Source: Adiantum capillus-veneris (Eukaryota; Streptophyta; Polypodiopsida; Polypodiales; Pteridaceae). Taken from it: 64,000 nucleotides of DNA. Below the pieces are notes generated by a model that ran no database searches, was not told the origin of the DNA, and saw nothing but the letters and a program-made list of their open reading frames with translations. Of this stretch, positions 55,928 through 64,000 are shown in pieces (position 1 is the stretch's first letter; each line of letters starts with the position of its first letter). The stretch covers positions 76,363,291-76,427,290 of the forward strand of contig CM043948.1 of NCBI GenBank assembly GCA_014529385.2, read 5' to 3'. The translations under genes and the position numbers were made by a program.

Positions 55928-56935
55928 TGGTGTAGCCAAAGTTGGTTGGAGCTTGAAAGTAGTCTATGCTAGGCAAAGGTTGTAGGCAGGTGTAGTGTAG
56001 AAGGCTAGGGCAGGTACCAAGGTCCTAGGCAGCCAAAGGGTAGCGAAAATGTATGTCTAAAGCAGTTTTAGGCCAGAAGACCTAAAAGGGTGGTCTAATT
56101 GGGATAGAAAATGGAGGTTCCCAAAGTGCCAAGTCAGTGTTGTGCAATGTAGTGTTCAATGTGCTCTAGAAGCCGCTCCAAACGGCTCGTCAAACGGAGC
56201 CCTGGTGTGCAAGATATTGAAGTTCAAATTTAGAAGGTTTAGTAGATCCCCTACGAGCAAAGCAGCTGGGGACAAATGGACCATGCATATGTCAGCAGAT
56301 AGATTCATAGAGCTCGAATTATGGAGCATGCATGTCTTCTCGGATTGTGGATCGGAGCTCTAGCTAGCAAGTTATAGTCAATTGAAATTTTTTCGGGGGC
56401 CAGTTATGGGCCAAGTCGACCTCATCGCTGGATGCGCCATCTGGAATCTCTTTTGCCTCACCAACGTTCTCGGTGATAGCATGCATCATGTGAAGGTAGC
56501 ACAAATCGATGATTCATCCATTGGACCCTCGATCAGAAGGATACAATAGAATAAAGTCGGGAGCTAATGTTAATAAGGGGATTGACATATGTTTTTTACC
56601 TCTTTTGCAGCCTCGGAGAGCGAGCTCAAAAGGGCCCGAAGGCAGTAAGATTTTCCCGGCATGAGACTGACACAGTGGGAATCTGGTGGGCTTTGCGGCT
56701 CAAGAAATCGACCTCGGAGCAAAGTGTGACAAGTTTATGAAGGGGGGAAAGTTTAGTAAGAGGGTTTTTTCAAAGGGATTTTTTTTGAGGCATTGGAGGC
56801 TATCCTAAGGAGGGGTTCCTTGTCGTGCTACCACGTGGTGGGGTTTAACCCCACATGCCCAAGGCAGGCACGACAACGGGGGCTATATGAGCCAAGGAGT
56901 CACATCATATGGGGTATCAAAGAGAGAAAGGGAGA
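55928..56935 (+). repeat. 3' LTR of Tat G3, end approximate
   Basis: Starts TGGTGTAGCCAAAGTTGG after a purine tract, matching the G1n LTR start TGGTGCACCCAAAGTTGG. Shared blocks continue (TGCTCTAGAAG, GGAGCATGC, GAGCAAGTTA-like). A CTATATGAG box at about 56884 corresponds to the G1n TATA region, so the end is probably near 56935, but no second LTR is available to fix it. Confidence 0.65.
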
Positions 56936-57372
56936 ACTCCCTATCCGTTTTGGCGATGTCATCATTGTGTGCACGCGAGCTTGGCTATGCAGGGCGGAAC
57001 CGTTGGCGACTTTGAGAGATGTATGCGGCGGCGGCCGTGTGCCGGTGGCGCACGTTGGAGGACGTCGGTGGCGACTGATGACGTAGCAACGCCCGACGGG
57101 GGCATGTTAGACCAGCGAGGGGCAAGAAACTTGTCATGCAAATTTGGCCCTTTTCACTAGCCACCTTGCGAGCACAATTTGTCATTGTCCGTCATGGCCT
57201 TTGTCATAATAGCCCAGGCTTGACCTTGCTTCGTGGTTGCAACCACAAACTTGGTACATTAGGCAGGAATCTTTTCACCGGTTTTAAGAATTCCTTCCAG
57301 TTGCATTTGGCTATTTTTTTAAAAAACATTTCAAAACATTTTAAGTGCATAAGTGAAGGGTGAGTTTAGGTA
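56936..57372. other. GC-rich segment, no gene recognised
   Basis: 57000-57120 is unusually GC-rich (GGCGGCGGCCGTG) with CpG runs, perhaps still LTR sequence or a separate insertion. I see no supported gene. Confidence 0.4.
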
Positions 57373-57383
57373 TTGAAAAGACC

Positions 57384-57555
57384 TGCCTCAGTAGGATCCC
57401 AACCCAAACCAACCGGCTTTGGAGGGACCGATAATGGGTTTGTCTTTTGGACGCCATGGCCCTGTTTGGGCATGGCTTGTTGTGTTAATTTTTTGTGGTT
57501 AATATAATCTACACTCACATATTGTGAGTACTCCAAAAAAAAAAAAAAAAAAAAA
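57384..57555 (+). mobile_element. Short poly(A)-tailed retroposon (SINE or truncated LINE)
   Basis: 172 bp from TGCCTCAG to a run of 21 A at 57535-57555. Flanked by TTGAAAAGACC (57373-57383) and TTGAAAGACC (57560-57569). The homologous locus at 62312-62330 reads TTGAAAAGACCATTAAA with no insertion, an empty site. This proves insertion by target-primed retroposition. I see no clear A/B boxes, so SINE or 5'-truncated LINE cannot be decided. Confidence 0.8.
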
Positions 57556-57883
57556 GCAGTTGAAAGACCATTAAAATGGAAAGTCAAAAGACTTGTTTCC
57601 GTATAAAGAAGTGCACATTCATACATTTCTGTATTTCTTTTGCTTAGTATCCGTTTAGAGTTTTCTTTTCTTTTATCTCTTTTAAAGTGTCCTTTGCTTG
57701 CACTAAAGGTGGTGAATATATTTCTTTTGAAGCCATTAGATATACCTTTTATTGTGATTTTTGCATAAAACCAAGAAAAATAAATCATGTACCAAATCTG
57801 AAAGATAGCACTACAAACCTTGAAAAGCTAGGTATTTACCACTATATTTTGCATAGTAGGCCACAATTTGAGGTGGTCTCATG

Positions 57884-59100
57884 AGCGCAATCATCTATAA
57901 CAAATTTTGTGAACATTCCAAGTAACACCAAGACAATTTGATAAATTTGATACTATGGTAAGAACCTATCTTTAGCAATAATACAAATAAATTGTTACAC
58001 AACTAGGATGGGAGGGTGCCGAGGGAATGTGACTGCTCTGTTGAGCGGTTTCGCTTCTCCCTAGTTTGTGTGTGGGTGTGCAATTGAGGAACAACAAGTC
58101 TACAACACAAGTGGTCTTGTGTTCCATCATCAAGTCATCAGAGAAGGTTGCAATCAGGTCGATTGCCTGCTGTCTATTACTTGAGTTGATGTGTCTTTAC
58201 CCACTTGAGTTGGTTCCCGGCTATAATTGCCAAGGATTTCATTGACGTGATCACGATTTTGTGATTACGTTAATAACTCTAGTGATTACAAAAAAAAACA
58301 CGTGATCATGTTAATTGTTAACTTGATTTTGATGATCATCTACAAAAACCCATAGAGTCGGTTAGCCTCTCGGGCAAAAAAACATTCCCTATGAGTCCCG
58401 TCATGATTTTTTTTTCTCGGACGGCTTGACGGGTAAAAGTCAATGCCCAGCGGGCCCACTGGGAAAATAAAAAATCCCGACGAGCGTTTTTATATAAAGT
58501 AAAAAGTGTGTTAATCGTGGTGATTTGACTAGGCAAATCCGTGGGAAGTGTATTTGAGTGTCTGGTATTGTCATCTCCTTGTGAATTGACCTAAGGTTAC
58601 AGAGTCAGAGGTCCCTTTTTTTTTGTTGAACGTGATTCTTAATTTCGTAACCACTTCTAAATATATTGAATTCCTTTACTAAACATAAAGATACGAAACC
58701 AAAACAATTGAAAACTTGGAGAGTCATGCTCATTGTGACGAAACCATTGGTCCAAATGAGGGCTCTAATTGGTTTTAGAAGATGAGCATATGTAAATGAC
58801 GAGTCGATAGTCAAGGGTTGGATGTCCAGTACTACTGTACTAGACATATAACAATCCTTGAAGTCTTGCATTTTTCACCATCATAGATTTGAGTTGATAT
58901 ACATTGTCAATGCACAATAAGAGCTATAATCCTTAATTGGGTGAAAATAGTGTTTGTCATCTTTGGGTTTCTTCCCCCTCCTCCCCTTGTTTCTTACTCC
59001 TCTTTCCTATTGTAAGTAAGAATCGCTCGCTCAATCTTCCAACAATCAAATAGAGTTGAGGCTGAATGGGTGAAAGCATGTATAGAAGGTACCACTTTTC
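57884..59100. other. Intergenic stretch without recognised gene
   Basis: AT-rich, with TGATCA/GTGATTAC-like inverted motifs at about 58240-58330. A CGGGCCCACTGGG block near 58458 resembles one near 29525. Only short chance frames. Confidence 0.5.
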
Positions 59101-59104
59101 CACC

Positions 59105-59314
59105 TTTTGGTGGTACAACCAATAGCTAAGAGAAAGAGGGAACTTTAGTGTTTTTTCAAATTTGTAAAAGGGAGATAAATTTCTTCCCAAGAAGAAATTT
59201 GTAAAAATTTCTTTTGGTGGTACAACCAATAGCTAAGAGAAAGAGGGAACTTTAGTGTTTTTTCAAATTTGTAAAAGGGAGATAAATTTCTTCCCAAGAA
59301 GAGAATTTGTAAAA
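59105..59314. repeat. 107-bp tandem duplication
   Basis: TTTTGGTGGTACAACCAATAG begins at 59105 and again at 59212; the two copies are almost identical up to about 59310. Confidence 0.92.
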
Positions 59315-59572
59315 AGGGAGAGACAATTTTCTCTATTTTTATATGCATGCTAGTAATCATTACAGGAAGTTGGGGTCCTCCTTCCATTAATCCGCCTGTC
59401 GCATCCACCATTAATCATTTGTCGTGTCACCCTGCTCCATCTAACCCCAAGGCCTAGACATGAGTGTCATACCTTCTCTCCTATCCCCTTCCTCCTTTCC
59501 CTCTTGCCAAGCGCTTTCCTGCTCACTCATCCCTCTACTATCTATCACACCGGTTTATGTGCGCAGAGATGA

Positions 59573-59790
59573 GTGCTAACACCCCCTTTAAGAGGAGCAA
59601 CAGACCCTCCAAGGATGACAACTCTGTTATGCAAAACCCTTCAACTCCTCCAGAGTAAGGTGAAGGATGCCACCTCTAATGGGAAACTAATGACACCTTT
59701 GGAAAGTGATTTGTGTGAAGTATCCTTGCAAGGGTTAACCTTCAAGAAATGTTTGGTATGGTGACGAAATCTATAGAATGCAAGCGCTTC
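59573..59790 (+). pseudogene. Unrecognised short coding remnant
   Basis: Pieces in two frames, MSANTPFKRSNRPSKDDNSV and SNGKLMTPLESDLCEVSLQG, follow each other like a broken protein. They are followed by sequence that near 60300-60380 ends in an AT-rich tail with AATAAATAA. It might be the end of a LINE, but no domain is recognisable. Confidence 0.25.
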
Positions 59791-60523
59791 TTATTGTCTT
59801 GACTTGTGGTTCCTTGTAAACCATCCATTGTTGTTCCTTCTTGCGATCAGTAAAGTTACAGTTCAATCTAAATATGGAAAGATAGAAGAAAATATGTGGA
59901 CATTGCAGGGCTAGGTTGGAAGGCCTTTCATTGGAATCGCATGGTGGGGCTTTACGGTTTTGACTAGATTGGCAAGCAATACTATGGACTCTCAAGGTGG
60001 AGGGATTTGACGGGTGTAGGATTTTGTGTCTCCATGGGTTCTTTTTTGGCAGTTCTTGTGCGGTATTGTGGTCAACTACCATTTTGGTGGGCAATTTGTG
60101 CGGGGTGGCAGCCCGCCCACTCTCGTGGCAAGCCCAATTGGTCACTATTTTTTTCTCAAATGGGTGCCTCCCTCTTATGTGTTAGGGTGGCTCCCTTGTG
60201 TCAACTAGTCGGGTCATGTGGTCAGGTGGCTCCTGGATTAGCTGATGGTTCTAGTCTAAGGTAGCTTGTCGTGGTGCCTTGGCTTGATCTATGAGCAGAG
60301 TCACTCCTGTAATTTTTTTGTATTTTATTAATATAATACCACTGAAGGTCCCCCCAATCTCCAAAAAATAAATAACATTTCAAAACATCTTTTTTTTAAA
60401 ATGCTCATTTTAGCTAGAATTGTTTAAAACTTTGAAAATTACAAAGAGCTGTGGCATATCCATGCACAGAGATAACCAAGAAAGAATACGTCCGATGATG
60501 ATAAAACAAACCTTACATCTTAA

Positions 60524-62279
60524 CACTACTTTGGTACCAAAAAGGACACTTTAGTGTCCTTTTTTTGCGAATTTAAATAAAATGGTACGCATTAGGAAAA
60601 TTTTGAACTCATTTTTGGGCCTTTTAAGAGTGCCACATCATCAAAGTTCTACAAAAGAAAGCAACCCGGTAGACCCCTCTAAATATTGCTTAGAACCCCA
60701 TGATATGACCTATCATTGGAAAGTTCTTGAAAAATAGATTCTAAAGAGCCAAGGTGCAAAAAGTTTGGATGACTTCTATGAAAGTTATGCCATTTTTTTT
60801 CAATAAGCCAGGTTTTGTTACCATTACGGTAATCTAAAATCACCTTTTTCTAGATCTACATGAAGGCAATGTCCGATACATGCATGCTATATATCAATAG
60901 ATAGCATTTGAAGAGTAGATTCTAAATATCCAACCTCCGACAAGTTTGGATCTTTTTTGCAAAAAATTTACGGATCCCCACTTTTTGAAAGCTATGCCAC
61001 ATCAACAATTCTTACAAGGCCCATTTTTTAGTCCAAACTTTTCCTAATGTGAAATCTAGAGCACATCTCAAGAAATGCTTTTGCAAACTTATAAAATGTT
61101 ATTCAAAGTACTCATAGAAATTATAATCCCTCACTTTTTATCATAACCTCAATAGTAACTACACTCATGAAAAGAACCTACACAAAACAGCATTCAATGT
61201 TTCATTAAAACTCGTACTCTAGCCTAAGAAAAAAATGAGCAGGGTGCATGCAATAATCCGTGGTAACTACTTATATATGTGTTTGATATTTTTGCAATTG
61301 TCATGTGAGAAAAAAATCTTTTGTGACTAGAATTAAATACAAAATGTCCTGTGGGTCAAATATGCAACGTTCACAAATTCAATTAATGATCATAAAAAAC
61401 ATTTAGTTCATCTAAATTTACAATGTCCTATGATGCATATATGCTAGATCTATAACTCCATTACATAAGGTGGTAATTTTTAATGGTTATGCAAGCCACA
61501 TTTGGTGATTTATGGCATATCCAAAAAACTGCACATGTTGTAATTATGATTTTTTATTTATAAAAAATAAGCCTTTAAAAAAAGTCCACTTTTAGATTTT
61601 TCCATTCATCTCACTTATTTGTATACAAATACCTCATATGGACACAATTGGGGGATTTATATACACACTTTCATTAGTTTTTCATAGCAACGTTGTTTTT
61701 GCAAGAAATTACACACTATAAGTTTTTTTAAATGAGCTTAAATTACAAGATGTCTATGAGTTTGAATGCTTGAAAAATGCTATAGATACATTATACACCT
61801 TAGGTTTTGTCCCATAACCTCATCATGTTAATGAAAGAGGGCTTAAAAGACCAAAATTTTCCTCTTTGTCAACATTTTCAAGATTTTGGTCTTTTGATTA
61901 TAACAAAAATCTTGTCCCATAACTAGGTTATGAAGCTCAATTTCTTGCTATAATAAGTTTTTTCCTATCCATACACCTTGAAATCTATACAAAATCTTAT
62001 TTTGATGAGAAGTCATGTTAAATTTATGAAAATTTTGTTAAAACTGCACTAAATTTCTATGATTTTTTCATCTTAAAACTTATCATTATAATCTTAATTT
62101 GCTATTAATTTTGGTAAAAGTAAAATTTGGCTATGTTCTTCACCTCATAGCTGACCTAAGATATGAATATGCCCTATTCATTTTTGTTCTAGATTCACCA
62201 AATAATTATGACAAGTTGCTAAAAAAACAGGACACTTTAGTGTTTCAGAACATTTGAGTGTCCGATTACAGAACTAGTG
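60524..62279. mobile_element. 1.76-kb inverted-repeat element flanked by TTAA
   Basis: Ends CACTACTTTGGTACC and, inverted, CACTAGTTCTGTAATC. Both subterminal regions hold GGACACT motifs, including GGACACTTTAGTGTCC at 60549-60564 and ACACTAAAGTGTCC inverted at about 62230. TTAA lies on both sides (60520-60523, 62280-62283). The paralogous sequence ACATTTTAAGTGCATAAG at about 57336 looks like the empty site, so TTAA appears duplicated. The interior is AT-rich with no recognised gene. Ends look CACTA-like but the duplication looks piggyBac-like; class uncertain. Confidence 0.65.
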
Positions 62280-62390
62280 TTAAGTGCATAAGTGAAGCGT
62301 GAGTTTAGGAATTGAAAAGACCATTAAAGTGGAAAGTCAAAAGATTTGTTATGTCCATATAAAGAACATTTCAAAACATCTTTTTTGGCT

Positions 62391-63115
62391 TTCTAAAAGA
62401 AACCCTTAGTGTTCTGCTAGGTTAGGGAGATTTTCATTGTTTTCAATGCATAATGGAAACTTACTTTTCACGTGGATGTTTTCTCCTTGCTTAAAAATTT
62501 TAAGCTCCATTTTGTATAGTATAGATTATTGTACTATTTTTAACACAAAGTTTATCTTTTTGTCTTTCTAAAAGAAACCCTTAGTGTTGTGTTGGGTTAG
62601 GGAGACTTTCATTGTTGTCAGTGCATGATGACAACTTATCTTTCATTTCACATCCTGACATATCTTTACTTTTCCTGCATTCTATTGTTTTAGAATGCTA
62701 AAGTGAAGCTTCACCTTGCATACTTTTAGTAAATTTTACACACACACACATGTTTTTTGGATTTCTAAAAGAAACCCTTAGTGTTGTGTTGGGTTAGGGA
62801 GACTTTCATTGTTTTCAGTGCATAATGGAGACTTACCTTTTATTTCACATCCTGACACGTCTTTACTTTTCTTGCATTCTATTGTTTTAGAATGCTAAAG
62901 TGAAGCTTCACCTTGCATAATTTAAGTAAATTACACACACACACACACATATATGTTTTTTTCGCATTCTATTGTTTTAGAATGCTAAAGTAAAGCTTCA
63001 CCTTGCATTATTTTCAATAAATTCTATACACACACACATACATTAATTAGTTCTTTTTATTTTACCTTTTATTTCACAACTTCGCATAGCTTTACATTTC
63101 TTGCATTCTATAGCT
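62391..63115. repeat. Diverged tandem repeats with hairpin and AC-tract units
   Basis: TTCTAAAAGAAACCCTTAGT begins at about 62391, 62566 and 62763 (175 and 197 bp apart). The segment GCATTCTATTGTTTTAGAAT, a 7-bp-stem hairpin followed by GTGAAGCTTCAC, recurs about three times between 62670 and 63010. Each unit ends in an (AC)n run of varying length. Confidence 0.82.
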
Positions 63116-63604
63116 TGATTCTAGTCAAGATTAACGTTCAAGAGAGTCTCTTTTATTAAGCGGTTGCTAGTCGAGTTTACTCCTCACAAAGAAAAAAATC
63201 GGAAAAATTAGCAAAAAATTTGAGATTTACAAAATTTTTGGACGACTTTCTCACATATTTCATCGGTTTTTCTTCCATTACCATGGTTTGCAGCTAGCTA
63301 GTCTCAATTTTCAATCGGCTCAAAACTAAGCTGAGACACCAAACATTGATACCAGTTTAATTCAACCTAACAATTTCATCACTTTCTTATTGTTTTTGAA
63401 AGACGTCGTGACCCTTTCACTTGTTTTTTTTGGGCAAAACTTACAATCGTGAGTGGATTACATTAACAACCCAAAAGAATTACAATAACTAGTCATGCTA
63501 GTGCTGAGCCATGACATCCTCCAACAACCATCAGTACAACTGCTAATAGGAGGGACACCCCATAGAAGAGGTAGAACACTATGTTGACTAAAAATAAGGC
63601 AATT

Positions 63605-63905
63605 ACGCATGCAGTTTTGTTATTGCTACAATCACAACCTTGTTCCACTCTTCAAAGTTCCTCTATTTTCCAATGGCAATAATCGCTTCCTTGCTTTCTT
63701 GAATGTCTCCATAAGCCAATCCAGCGGGGGCAGAACCAATCGAGCAAGACCACATGAGGATGTTGTACACCTCCTTGGTGTATGGTTTACAGAAGTGTCT
63801 GTCTAAGGACCAACGCAATGCTTTCCAATCAAAACTAGACTCGAACGTTCCAAAGCTCTATTTACTAGCAATCTTTCCAGTCACAACTACTGTAATTTCA
63901 AAACT
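63605..63905 (-). pseudogene. Unrecognised minus-strand coding remnant
   Basis: Reading down from 63905, one frame with stops at about 63863 and 63666 gives FEITVVVTGKIASK, SSFDWKALRWSLDRHFCKPY and YNILMWSCSIGSAPAGLAYG. It looks like real protein but I recognise no family; a LINE or gene fragment is possible. Confidence 0.3.
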
Positions 63906-64000
63906 GGACCAATCATGGTAGTCCTTTGTTGTTCATCTTTCTAGCCACCTCCCTCCAATAAGGGTTCAACATGACGCTTCCCACCTTAGAGAGCCAAGGG

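Larger units (their letters stand above)
51459..56935 (+). mobile_element. Ty3/gypsy Tat-type retrotransposon G3, old copy of the G1n family, 5' end displaced
   Basis: Gag, protease, RNase H, second RNase H, integrase and 3' LTR follow the order of the G1n element, with the same protein blocks. The copy starts 6 bp before the gag ATG, directly at the CACTA terminus. This suggests the CACTA element jumped into its leader, leaving the 5' LTR on the other side or deleted. RT is missing. Many stops show greater age than G1n. The LTR end is uncertain. Confidence 0.82.

Noticed and set aside
56793-57086. 97-codon GC-rich open frame
   Set aside because: Lies in or beside the Tat LTR, no domain, no start context.
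60007-60264. Cys/Trp-rich overlapping frames
   Set aside because: Three frames are open together in low-complexity sequence; none shows a family signature.

Overview
The window looks like a transposon-packed stretch of a large nuclear plant genome. The evidence is plant-type families: Ty3/gypsy Tat elements with a second RNase H, a gypsy chromovirus and Ty1/copia elements (the chromovirus and both copias with an initiator-Met-tRNA-like primer site), a CACTA (En/Spm) element with short GT-AG introns, and a BED/DUF659 hAT. The family mix would suit a seedless vascular plant such as a fern or lycophyte, but this is an impression; nothing here fixes the species. I found no intact cellular gene and no rRNA, tRNA or CRISPR. 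Almost every reading frame carries stops or frameshifts.

Layout. (1) 1-16904: a minus-strand gypsy element whose left LTR is cut by the window edge. A complete Tat element (5795-14486) sits inside its gag. (2) 17287-23268: a decayed plus-strand copia element split by an 889-bp foldback element. (3) 23269-29600: a (TC)52 tract, then a broken gene ending in a histone H3-like fold that most resembles the centromeric variant CENH3, a 187-bp tandem duplication, two unrecognised minus-strand gene remnants and a gypsy RT scrap. (4) 29600-31300: a string of hairpins sharing a loop motif around GTAACGCG, followed by AT-rich 342-bp tandem repeats. (5) 31700-36600: a dead hAT transposase, then a minus-strand remnant with kinase-like and RING-like parts. 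(6) 36744-51458: a CACTA element with its right terminus visible. A short-LTR chromovirus (38687-49778) is inserted in it, and a fairly young copia (42468-48052) is inserted in that; both have perfect 5-bp target duplications. (7) 51459-57000: a second, older Tat element that begins directly at the CACTA end. (8) 57000-64000: mostly non-coding, with a poly(A)-tailed retroposon, a 1.76-kb TTAA-flanked inverted-repeat element, paralogous empty sites for both, and short tandem repeats.

The two signals I would follow first are the hairpin array at 29.7-30.3 kb, where stems differ between units while pairing and loop core persist, and the H3/CENH3-like pseudogene at 23.7-24.8 kb with its very long coiled-coil N-terminus. 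The insertion order read from nesting is: G3 Tat element, then CACTA, then chromovirus, then copia; and, separately, the outer gypsy before the inner Tat.
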